DNA from: Crossaster papposus
Lineage: Eukaryota; Echinodermata; Asteroidea; Velatida; Solasteridae
NCBI GenBank assembly: GCA_037893245.1
Contig: JBAIAA010000255.1
Coordinates: 614,192-678,191 of the forward strand
Direction: 5' to 3'
DNA: 64,000 nucleotides
The translations under genes were made by a program, and so were the position numbers. Positions 7,199 through 18,835 of the stretch are shown here, one piece after another (position 1 is the first letter of the stretch; each line of letters starts with the position of its first letter). The notes under the pieces were generated by a model. That model was not told the origin of the DNA. It saw only the letters and a program-made list of their open reading frames with translations, and made no database searches.

Positions 7199-10100
7199 GT
7201 GTCTACTTTGTCACTCCGAGTCGAGTACCTCATGTCATACCAAAAACTTGTTAGCAGAGCGAGGTTTCGATCCTCGGACCTCTGGGTTATGGGCCCAGCA
7301 CGCTTCAACTGCGCCACTATGCCTCATGTAAATTTAGAAAATGCAAACAAAATGAAAGCAGACATTCTAAAAACATTCTACAATATTTATTAAATGTGAA
7401 TAGCAGTGAAGCAAAAATACCTAGTTAGCAAAGCGAGGTTTGGGTCCTCGGACCTCTGGGCTATGGGCCCATCACGCTCCCGCTGCACTACTCTGCGTAA
7501 CTATTTTTAATGAAAATGAAATCCCTATCAAATACAAAATTATCCTGAGCAGACCGAGGTTGTGATCATCCGAACTCTCGGTTAGTGACCAAGAAAGGGT
7601 CTACTTTGTCACTCTGAGTCGAGTACTTCAAGTCATACCAAAAACTTATTAGCAGCAGAACGAGGTTTTGATCCTCGGCACTCTGGGTTATAGGCCCAGC
7701 AAGCTTCCACTGCGCCACCATGCCTCATGTAAATTTAGAAAAACAACAAACAAAATAAAAGCAGACATTCTAAAAACATTCTAAAATAATTATTAAATTT
7801 GAATAACAGTGAAGCAAAAATACCTCTTTAGCAGAGCGAGGTTTCGGTCCTCGGGCCTCTGGGTTATGGGCCCATCACGATCCCACTGCACCACTCTGCG
7901 TAACTATTTGTAATGAAAATAAAATCACTTTCAAGGAAATAATTATCCTGAGCAGACCGAGGTTGTGGTCAACCAAACTCTCGGGTACTGACCAAGAAAG
8001 TGTCTACTTTGTCACTCCGAGTCGAGTACCTCATGTCATATCAAAAACTTGTTAGCAGAGCGAGGTTTCGATCCTCGGACCTCTGAGTTATGGGCCCAGC
8101 ACGCTTCAACTGCGCCACTATGCCTCATGTAAATTTAGAAAATGCAAACAAAATGAAAGCAGACATTCTAAAAACATTCTACAATATTTATTAAATGTGA
8201 ATAGCAGTGAAGCAAAAATACCTAGTTAGCAAAGCGAGGTTTTGGTCCTCGGACCTCTGGGCTATGGGCCCATCACGCTCCCGCTGCACTACTCTGCGTA
8301 ACTATTTTTAATGAAAATGAAATCCCTATCAAATACAAAATTATCCTGAGCAGACCGAGGTTGTGATCATCCGAACTCTCGGTTACTGACCAAAAAAGGG
8401 TCTACTTTGTCACTCTGAGTCGAGTACTTCAAGTCATACCAAAAAATTATTAGCAGCAGAACGAGGTTTTGATCCTTGGCACTCTGGGTTATAGGCCCAG
8501 CAAGCTTCCACTGCGCCACCATGCCTCATGTAAATTTAGAAAAACAACAAACAAAATAAAAGCAGACATTCTAAAAACATTCTAAAATATTTATTAAATG
8601 TGAATAGCAGTGAAGCAAAAATACCTCTTTAGCAGAGCGAGGTTTCGGTCCTCGGGCCTCTGGGTTATGGGCCCATCACGATCCCACTGCACCACTCTGC
8701 GTAACTATTTGTAATGAAAATGAAATCACTTTCAAGGAAATAATTATCCTGAGCAGACCGAGGTTGTGGTCAACCAAACTCTCGGGTACTGACCAAGAAA
8801 GTGTCTACTTTGTCACTCCGAGTCGAGTACCTCATGTCATACCAAAAACTTGTTAGCAGAGCGAGGTTTCGATCCTCGGACCTCTGGGTTATGGGCCCAG
8901 CACGCTTCAACTGCGCCACTATGCCTCATGTAAATTTAGAAAATGCAAACAAAATGAAAGCAGACATTCTAAAAACATTCTACAATATTTATTAAATGTG
9001 AATAGCAGTGAAGCAAAAATACCTAGTTAGCAAAGCGAGGTTTTGGTCCTCGGACCTCTGGGTTATGGGCCCATCACGATCCCACTGCACCACTCTGCGT
9101 AACTATTTGTAATGAAAATGAAATCACTTTCAAGGAAATAATTATCCTGAGCAGACCGAGGTTGTGGTCAACCAAACTCTCGGGTACTGACCAAGAAAGT
9201 GTCTACTTTGTCACTCCGAGTCGAGTACCTCATGTCATACCAAAAACTTGTTAGCAGAGCGAGGTTTCGATCCTCGGACCTCTGGGTTATGGGCCCAGCA
9301 CGCTTCAACTGCGCCACTATGCCTCATGTAAATTTAGAAAATGCAAACAAAATGAAAGCAGACATTCTAAAAACATTCTACAATATTTATTAAATGTGAA
9401 TAGCAGTGAAGCAAAAATACCTAGTTAGCAAAGCGAGGTTTGGGTCCTCGGACCTCTGGGCTATGGGCCCATCACGCTCCCGCTGCACTACTCTGCGTAA
9501 CTATTTTTAATGAAAATGAAATCCCTATCAAATACAAAATTATCCTGAGCAGACCGAGGTTGTGATCATCCGAACTCTCGGTTAGTGACCAAGAAAGGGT
9601 CTACTTTGTCACTCTGAGTCGAGTACTTCAAGTCATACCAAAAACTTATTAGCAGCAGAACGAGGTTTTGATCCTCGGCACTCTGGGTTATAGGCCCAGC
9701 AAGCTTCCACTGCGCCACCATGCCTCATGTAAATTTAGAAAAACAACAAACAAAATAAAAGCAGACATTCTAAAAACATTCTAAAATAATTATTAAATTT
9801 GAATAACAGTGAAGCAAAAATACCTCTTTAGCAGAGCGAGGTTTCGGTCCTCGGGCCTCTGGGTTATGGGCCCATCACGATCCCACTGCACCACTCTGCG
9901 TAACTATTTGTAATGAAAATAAAATCACTTTCAAGGAAATAATTATCCTGAGCAGACCGAGGTTGTGGTCAACCAAACTCTCGGGTACTGACCAAGAAAG
10001 TGTCTACTTTGTCACTCCGAGTCGAGTACCTCATGTCATATCAAAAACTTGTTAGCAGAGCGAGGTTTCGATCCTCGGACCTCTGAGTTATGGGCCCAGC

Positions 10101-11198
10101 ACGCTTCAACTGCGCCACTATGCCTCATGTAAATTTAGAAAATGCAAACAAAATGAAAGCAGACATTCTAAAAACATTCTACAATATTTATTAAATGTGA
10201 ATAGCAGTGAAGCAAAAATACCTAGTTAGCAAAGCGAGGTTTTGGTCCTCGGACCTCTGGGCTATGGGCCCATCACGCTCCCGCTGCACTACTCTGCGTA
10301 ACTATTTTTAATGAAAATGAAATCCCTATCAAATACAAAATTATCCTGAGCAGACCGAGGTTGTGATCATCCGAACTCTCGGTTACTGACCAAAAAAGGG
10401 TCTACTTTGTCACTCTGAGTCGAGTACTTCAAGTCATACCAAAAAATTATTAGCAGCAGAACGAGGTTTTGATCCTTGGCACTCTGGGTTATAGGCCCAG
10501 CAAGCTTCCACTGCGCCACCATGCCTCATGTAAATTTAGAAAAACAACAAACAAAATAAAAGCAGACATTCTAAAAACATTCTAAAATATTTATTAAATG
10601 TGAATAGCAGTGAAGCAAAAATACCTCTTTAGCAGAGCGAGGTTTCGGTCCTCGGGCCTCTGGGTTATGGGCCCATCACGATCCCACTGCACCACTCTGC
10701 GTAACTATTTGTAATGAAAATGAAATCACTTTCAAGGAAATAATTATCCTGAGCAGACCGAGGTTGTGGTCAACCAAACTCTCGGGTACTGACCAAGAAA
10801 GTGTCTACTTTGTCACTCCGAGTCGAGTACCTCATGTCATACCAAAAACTTGTTAGCAGAGCGAGGTTTCGATCCTCGGACCTCTGGGTTATGGGCCCAG
10901 CACGCTTCAACTGCGCCACTATGCCTCATGTAAATTTAGAAAATGCAAACAAAATGAAAGCAGACATTCTAAAAACATTCTACAATATTTATTAAATGTG
11001 AATAGCAGTGAAGCAAAAATACCTAGTTAGCAAAGCGAGGTTTTGGTCCTCGGACCTCTGGGTTATGGGCCCATCACGATCCCACTGCACCACTCTGCGT
11101 AACTATTTGTAATGAAAATAAAATCACTTTCAAGGAAATAATTATCCTGAGCAGACCGAGGTTGTGGTCAACCAAACTCTCGGGTACTGACCAAGAAA
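7199..11198 (-). repeat. 2000-bp higher-order repeat, two copies
   Basis: Copies are 7199-9198 and 9199-11198, each two 801-bp units plus one 398-bp half-unit. Shared markers 2000 bp apart include GGTTTGGGTCC in t2 (near 7438 and 9438), GGTTAGTGACC (near 7581 and 9581), CATATCAAAAAC (near 8037 and 10037), CTCTGAGTTATG in t1 and ACCAAAAAATTATTAG (near 8438 and 10438). One AATGAAAATGAAAT site near 9111 against AATGAAAATAAAAT near 11111 separates the half-units. Confidence 0.92.
9022..9198 (-). repeat. B/D hybrid block with junction inside the tRNA-like segment
   Basis: The left part is block B (CCTAGTTAGCAAAGCG, TTTTGGTCCTCGGAC) and the right part is block D (TTATGGGCCCATCACGATCC). The switch is confined to the 8-bp CCTCTGGG between diagnostic bases, in the minus-strand anticodon arm. 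Equivalent junctions occur in half-units 10801, 15218, 16424, 17630, 21253, 26492, 29307 and 34943, nine in all. Confidence 0.88.
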
Positions 11199-14100
11199 GT
11201 GTCTACTTTGTCACTCCGAGTCGAGTACCTCATGTCATACCAAAAACTTGTTAGCAGAGCGAGGTTTCGATCCTCGGACCTCTGAGTTATGGGCCCAGCA
11301 CGCTTCAACTGCGCCACTATGCCTCATGTAATTTTAGAAAATGCAAACAAAATGAAAGCAGACATTCTAAAAACATTCTACAATATTTATTAAATGTGAA
11401 TAGCAGTGAAGCAAAAATACCTAGTTAGCAAAGCGAGGTTTTGGTCCTCGGACCTCTGGGCTATGGGCCCATCACGCTCCCGCTGCACTACTCTGCGTAA
11501 CTATTTTTAATGAAAATGAAATCCCTATCAAATACAAAATTATCCTGAGCAGACCGAGGTTGTGATCATCCGAACTCTCGGTTACTGACCAAAAAAGGGT
11601 CTACTTTGTCACTCTGAGTCGAGTACTTCAAGTCATACCAAAAACTTATTAGCAGCAGAACGAGGTTTTGATCCTCGGCACTCTGGGTTATAGGCCCAGC
11701 AAGCTTCCACTGCGCCACCATGCCTCATGTAAATTTAGAAAAACAACAAACAAAATAAAAGCAGACATTCTAAAAACATTCTAAAATATTTATTAAATGT
11801 GAATAGCAGTGAAGCAAAAATACCTCTTTAGCAGAGCGAGGTTTCGGTCCTCGGGCCTCTGGGTTATGGGCCCATCACGATCCCACTGCACCACTCTGCG
11901 TAACTATTTGTAATGAAAATGAAATCACTTTCAAGGAAATAATTATCCTGAGCAGACCGAGGTTGTGGTCAACCAAACTCTCGGGTACTGACCAAGAAAG
12001 TGTCTACTTTGTCACTCCGAGTCGAGTACCTCATGTCATACCAAAAACTTGTTAGCAGAGCGAGGTTTCGATCCTCGGACCTCTGGGTTATGGGCCCAGC
12101 ACGCTTCAACTGCGCCACTATGCCTCATGTAAATTTAGAAAATGCAAACAAAATGAAAGCAGACATTCTAAAAACATTCTACAATATTTATTAAATGTGA
12201 ATAGCAGTGAAGCAAAAATACCTAGTTAGCAAAGCGAGGTTTTGGTCCTCGGACCTCTGGGCTATGGGCTATGGGCCCATCACGCTCCCGCTGCACTACT
12301 CTGCGTAACTATTTTTAATAAAAATGTAATCCCTATCAAATACAAAATTATCCTGAGCAGACCGAGGTTGTGATCATCCGAACTCTCGGTTACTGACCAA
12401 AAAAGGGTCTACTTTGTCACTCTGAGTCGAGTACTTCAAGTCATACCAAAAACTTATTAGCAGCAGAACGAGGTTTTGATCCTTGGCACTCTGGGTTATA
12501 GGCCCAGCAAGCTTCCACTGCGCCACCATGCCTCATGTAAATTTAGAAAAACAACAAACAAAATAAAAGCAGACATTCTAAAAACATTCTAAAATATTTA
12601 TTAAATGTGAATAGCAGTGAAGCAAAAATACCTCTTTAGCAGAGCGAGGTTTCGGTCCTCGGGCCTCTGGGTTATGGGCCCATCACGATCCCACTGCACC
12701 ACTCTGCGTAACTATTTGTAATGAAAATGAAATCACTTTCAAGGAAATAATTATCCTGAGCAGACCGAGGTTGTGGTCAACCAAACTCTCGGGTACTGAC
12801 CAAGAAAGTGTCTACTTTGTCACTCCGAGTCGAGTACCTCATGTCATACCAAAAACTTGTTAGCAGAGCGAGGTTTCGATCCTCGGACCTCTGGGTTATG
12901 GGCCCAGCACGCTTCAACTGCGCCACTATGCCTCATGTAAATTTAGAAAATGCAAACAAAATGAAAGCAGACATTCTAAAAACATTCTACAATATTTATT
13001 AAATGTGAATAGCAGTGAAGCAAAAATACCTAGTTAGCAAAGCGAGGTTTTGGTCCTCGGACCTCTGGGCTATGGGCCCATCACGCTCCCGCTGCACTAC
13101 TCTGCGTAACTATTTTTAATAAAAATGTAATCCCTATCAAATACAAAATTATCCTGAGCAGACCGAGGTTGTGATCATCCGAACTCTCGGTTACTGACCA
13201 AGAAAGGGTCTACTTTGTCACTCTGAGTCGAGTACTTCAAGTCATACCAAAAACTTATTAGCAGCAGAACGAGGTTTTGATCCTCGGCACTCTGGGTTAT
13301 AGGCCCAGCAAGCTTCCACTGCGCCACCATGCCTCATGTAAATTTAGAAAAACAACAAACAAAATAAAAGCAGACATTCTAAAAACATTCTAAAATAATT
13401 ATTAAATTTGAATAACAGTGAAGCAAAAATACCTCTTTAGCAGAGAGAGGTTTCGGTCCTCGGGCCTCTGGGTTATGGGCCCATCACGATCCCACTGCAC
13501 CACTCTGCGTAACTATTTGTAATGAAAATAAAATCACTTTCAAGGAAATAATTATCCTGAGCAGACCGAGGTTGTGGTCAACCAAACTCTCGGGTACTGA
13601 CCAAGAAAGTGTCTACTTTGTCACTCCGAGTCGAGTACCTCATGTCATATCAAAAACTTGTTAGCAGAGCGAGGTTTCGATCCTCGGACCTCTGAGTTAT
13701 GGGCCCAGCACGCTTCAACTGCGCCACTATGCCTCATGTAAATTTAGAAAATGCAAACAAAATGAAAGCAGACATTCTAAAAACATTCTACAATATTTAT
13801 TAAATGTGAATAGCAGTGAAGCAAAAATACCTAGTTAGCAAAGCGAGGTTTTGGTCCTCGGACCTCTGGGCTATGGGCCCATCACGCTCCCGCTGCACTA
13901 CTCTGCGTAACTATTTTTAATGAAAATGAAATCCCTATCAAATACAAAATTATCCTGAGCAGACCGAGGTTGTGATCATCCGAACTCTCGGTTACTGACC
14001 AAAAAAGGGTCTACTTTGTCACTCTGAGTCGAGTACTTCAAGTCATACCAAAAACTTATTAGCAGCAGAACGAGGTTTTGATCCTTGGCACTCTGGGTTA

Positions 14101-15217
14101 TAGGCCCAGCAAGCTTCCACTGCGCCACCATGCCTCATGTAAATTTAGAAAAACAACAAACAAAATAAAAGCAGACATTCTAAAAACATTCTAAAATATT
14201 TATTAAATGTGAATAGCAGTGAAGCAAAAATACCTCTTTAGCAGAGCGAGGTTTCGGTCCTCGGGCCTCTGGGTTATGGGCCCATCACGATCCCACTGCA
14301 CCACTCTGCGTAACTATTTGTAATGAAAATGAAATCACTTTCAAGGAAATAATTATCCTGAGCAGACCGAGGTTGTGGTCAACCAAACTCTCGGGTACTG
14401 ACCAAGAAAGTGTCTACTTTGTCACTCCGAGTCGAGTACCTCATGTCATACCAAAAACTTGTTAGCAGAGCGAGGTTTCGATCCTCGGACCTCTGGGTTA
14501 TGGGCCCAGCACGCTTCAACTGCGCCACTATGCCTCATGTAAATTTAGAAAATGCAAACAAAATGAAAGCAGACATTCTAAAAACATTCTACAATATTTA
14601 TTAAATGTGAATAGCAGTGAAGCAAAAATACCTAGTTAGCAAAGCGAGGTTTTGGTCCTCGGACCTCTGGGCTATGGGCTATGGGCCCATCACGCTCCCG
14701 CTGCACTACTCTGCGTAACTATTTTTAATAAAAATGTAATCCCTATCAAATACAAAATTATCCTGAGCAGACCGAGGTTGTGATCATCCGAACTCTCGGT
14801 TACTGACCAAGAAAGGGTCTACTTTGTCACTCTGAGTCGAGTACTTCAAGTCATACCAAAAACTTATTAGCAGCAGAACGAGGTTTTGATCCTCGGCACT
14901 CTGGGTTATAGGCCCAGCAAGCTTCCACTGCGCCACCATGCCTCATGTAAATTTAGAAAAACAACAAACAAAATAAAAGCAGACATTCTAAAAACATTCT
15001 AAAATAATTATTAAATTTGAATAACAGTGAAGCAAAAATACCTCTTTAGCAGAGCGAGGTTTCGGTCCTTGGGCCTCTGGGTTATGGGCCCATCACGATC
15101 CCACTGCACCACTCTGCGTAACTATTTGTAATGAAAATAAAATCACTTTCAAGGAAATAATTATCCTGAGCAGACCGAGGTTGTGGTCAACCAAACTCTC
15201 GGGTACTGACCAAGAAA
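11199..15217 (-). repeat. Mixed 801/808-bp units
   Basis: Units start at 11199, 12000, 12808, 13609 and 14410. Two (12000, 14410) are 808 bp because of a 7-bp duplication in t2. The 12808 unit has the linked spacer variant AATAAAAATGTAATCC without the duplication, so it is intermediate between the 801 and 808 types. The 13609 unit resembles the 8000 and 10000 units (CATATCAAAAAC, CTCTGAGTTATG). Confidence 0.85.
12262..12275 (-). repeat. 7-bp tandem duplication in the t2 anticodon arm (first copy)
   Basis: CTATGGG is present twice in a row (12262-12268, 12269-12275) inside t2. On the minus strand this gives CCCATAGCCCATAGCCC, with two CAT triplets in an enlarged arm. By unit length it recurs in units starting 12000, 14410, 15616, 16822, 18028, 19637, 20445, 22452, 23260, 24068, 24876, 25684, 27691, 28499, 30506, 31712, 33327, 34135, 36142, 37348, 38560, 39368, 40574, 41382, 42190, 43801 and 46609, and nowhere before 12.0 kb or after 47.4 kb. 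It accounts for 808 against 801 bp. Confidence 0.93.
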
Positions 15218-18200
15218 GTGTCTACTTTGTCACTCCGAGTCGAGTACCTCATGTCATACCAAAAACTTGTTATAAGAGCGAGGTTTCGATCCTCGGACCT
15301 CTGGGTTATGGGCCCAGCACGCTTCAACTGCGCCACTATGCCTCATGTAAATTTAGAAAATGCAAACAAAATGAAAGCAGACATTCTAAAAACATTCTAC
15401 AATATTTATTAAATGTGAATAGCAGTGAAGCAAAAATACCTAGTTAGCAAAGCGAGGTTTTGGTCCTCGGACCTCTGGGTTATGGGCCCATCACGATCCC
15501 ACTGCACCACTCTGCGTAACTATTTGTAATGAAAATAAAATCACTTTCAAGGAAATAATTATCCTGAGCAGACCGAGGTTGTGGTCAACCAAACTCTCGG
15601 GTACTGACTAAGAAAGTGTCTACTTTGTCACTCCGAGTCGAGTACCTCATGTCATACCAAAAACTTGTTAGCAGAGCGAGGTTTCGATCCTCGGACCTCT
15701 GAGTTATGGGCCCAGCACGCTTCAACTGCGCCACTATGCCTCATGTAAATTTAGAAAATGCAAACAAAATGAAAGCAGACATTCTAAAAACATTCTACAA
15801 TATTTATTAAATGTGAATAGCAGTGAAGCAAAAATACCTAGTTAGCAAAGCGAGGTTTTGGTCCTCGGACCTCTGGGCTATGGGCTATGGGCCCATCACG
15901 CTCCCGCTGCACTACTCTGCGTAACTATTTTTAATAAAAATGTAATCCCTATCAAATACAAAATTATCCTGAGCAGACCGAGGTTGTGATCATCCGAACT
16001 CTCGGTTACTGACCAAGAAAGGGTCTACTTTGTCACTCTGAGTCGAGTACTTCAAGTCATACCAAAAACTTATTAGCAGCAGAACGAGGTTTTGATCCTC
16101 GGCACTCTGGGTTATAGGCCCAGCAAGCTTCCACTGCGCCACCATGCCTCATGTAAATTTAGAAAAACAACAAACAAAATAAAAGCAGACATTCTAAAAA
16201 CATTCTAAAATAATTATTAAATTTGAATAACAGTGAAGCAAAAATACCTCTTTAGCAGAGCGAGGTTTCGGTCCTTGGGCCTCTGGGTTATGGGCCCATC
16301 ACGATCCCACTGCACCACTCTGCGTAACTATTTGTAATGAAAATAAAATCACTTTCAAGGAAATAATTATCCTGAGCAGACCGAGGTTGTGGTCAACCAA
16401 ACTCTCGGGTACTGACCAAGAAAGTGTCTACTTTGTCACTCCGAGTCGAGTACCTCATGTCATACCAAAAACTTGTTATAAGAGCGAGGTTTCGATCCTC
16501 GGACCTCTGGGTTATGGGCCCAGCACGCTTCAACTGCGCCACTATGCCTCATGTAAATTTAGAAAATGCAAACAAAATGAAAGCAGACATTCTAAAAACA
16601 TTCTACAATATTTATTAAATGTGAATAGCAGTGAAGCAAAAATACCTAGTTAGCAAAGCGAGGTTTTGGTCCTCGGACCTCTGGGTTATGGGCCCATCAC
16701 GATCCCACTGCACCACTCTGCGTAACTATTTGTAATGAAAATAAAATCACTTTCAAGGAAATAATTATCCTGAGCAGACCGAGGTTGTGGTCAACCAAAC
16801 TCTCGGGTACTGACCAAGAAAGTGTCTACTTTGTCACTCCGAGTCGAGTACCTCATGTCATACCAAAAACTTGTTAGCAGAGCGAGGTTTCGATCCTCGG
16901 ACCTCTGGGTTATGGGCCCAGCAGGCTTCAACTGCGCCACTATGCCTCATGTAAATTTAGAAAATGCAAACAAAATGAAAGCAGACATTCTAAAAACATT
17001 CTACAATATTTATTAAATGTGAATAGCAGTGAAGCAAAAATACCTAGTTAGCAAAGCGAGGTTTTGGTCCTCGGACCTCTGGGCTATGGGCTATGGGCCC
17101 ATCACGCTCCCGCTGCACTACTCTGCGTAACTATTTTTAATAAAAATGTAATCCCTATCAAATACAAAATTATCCTGAGCAGACCGAGGTTGTGATCATC
17201 CGAACTCTCGGTTACTGACCAAGAAAGGGTCTACTTTGTCACTCTGAGTCGAGTACTTCAAGTCATACCAAAAACTTATTAGCAGCAGAACGAGGTTTTG
17301 ATCCTCGGCACTCTGGGTTATAGGCCCAGCAAGCTTCCACTGCGCCACCATGCCTCATGTAAATTTAGAAAAACAACAAACAAAATAAAAGCAGACATTC
17401 TAAAAACATTCTAAAATAATTATTAAATTTGAATAACAGTGAAGCAAAAATACCTCTTTAGCAGAGCGAGGTTTCGGTCCTTGGGCCTCTGGGTTATGGG
17501 CCCATCACGATCCCACTGCACCACTCTGCGTAACTATTTGTAATGAAAATAAAATCACTTTCAAGGAAATAATTATCCTGAGCAGACCGAGGTTGTGGTC
17601 AACCAAACTCTCGGGTACTGACCAAGAAAGTGTCTACTTTGTCACTCCGAGTTGAGTACCTCATGTCATACCAAAAACTTGTTATAAGAGCGAGGTTTCG
17701 ATCCTCGAACCTCTGGGTTATGGGCCCAGCACGCTTCAACTGCGCCACTATGCCTCATGTAAATTTAGAAAATGCAAACAAAATGAAAGCAGACATTCTA
17801 AAAACATTCTACAATATTTATTAAATGTGAATAGCAGTGAAGCAAAAATACCTAGTTAGCAAAGCGAGGTTTTGGTCCTCGGACCTCTGGGTTATGGGCC
17901 CATCACGATCCCACTGCACCACTCTGCGTAACTATTTGTAATGAAAATAAAATCACTTTCAAGGAAATAATTATCCTGAGCAGACCGAGGTTGTGGTCAA
18001 CCAAACTCTCGGGTACTGACCAAGAAAGTGTCTACTTTGTCACTCCGAGTCGAGTACCTCATGTCATACCAAAAACTTGTTAGCAGAGCGAGGTTTCGAT
18101 CCTCGGACCTCTGGGTTATGGGCCCAGCACGCTTCAACTGCGCCACTATGCCTCATGTAAATTTAGAAAATGCAAACAAAATGAAAGCAGACATTCTAAA

Positions 18201-18835
18201 AACATTCTACAATATTTATTAAATGTGAATAGCAGTGAAGCAAAAATACCTAGTTAGCAAAGCGAGGTTTTGGTCCTCGGACCTCTGGGCTATGGGCTAT
18301 GGGCCCATCACGCTCCCGCTGCACTACTCTGCGTAACTATTTTTAATAAAAATGTAATCCCTATCAAATACAAAATTATCCTGAGCAGACCGAGGTTGTG
18401 ATCATCCGAACTCTCGGTTACTGACCAAGAAAGGGTCTACTTTGTCACTCTGAGTCGAGTACTTCAAGTCATACCAAAAACTTATTAGCAGCAGAACGAG
18501 GTTTTGATTCTCGGCACTCTGGGTTATAGGCCCAGCAAGCTTCCACTGCGCCACCATGCCTCATGTAAATTTAGAAAAACAACAAACAAAATAAAAGCAG
18601 ACATTCTAAAAACATTCTAAAATAATTATTAAATTTGAATAACAGTGAAGCAAAAATACCTCTTTAGCAGAGCGAGGTTTTGGTCCTCGGGCCTCTCGGT
18701 TATGGGCCCATCACGATCCCACTGCACCACTCTGCGTAACTATTTGTAATGAAAATAAAATCACTTTCAAGGAAATAATTATCCTGAGCAGACCGAGGTT
18801 GTGGTCAACCAAACTCTCGGGTACTGACCAAGAAA
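15218..18835 (-). repeat. 1206-bp higher-order repeat, three copies
   Basis: Copies start at 15218, 16424 and 17630; each is a 398-bp half-unit followed by an 808-bp unit. All three half-units carry the t1 variant TTATAAGAGCG (plus strand) and a B/D hybrid. The third copy has private changes, such as GAGTTGAG near 17650 and CCTCGAACC near 17703. Confidence 0.9.
15271..15342 (-). pseudogene. t1 subtype 'A2' with altered 3' acceptor strand
   Basis: The plus strand reads GTTATAAGAGCGAGG instead of GTTAGCAGAGCGAGG, so the 3' acceptor strand becomes CTCTTAT and no longer pairs with GGCATAG beyond a few positions. First seen here; then in units starting 16424, 17630, 21253, 24068, 24876, 26492, 29307, 31314, 31712, 32526, 34943, 36950, 37348, 38162, 40176 and 42190. 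Every half-unit between 15 and 42 kb has it, while the half-units at 8801, 10801, 46211 and 51059 do not. Confidence 0.88.

Noticed and set aside
15181-15447. 88- and 110-codon plus-strand reading frames in A2 units
   Set aside because: These are a second frame over the same t6-t1 stretch, opened by the TTATAAGAG change. Two overlapping frames on one repeat are both expected by chance in tRNA-derived GC-rich sequence.
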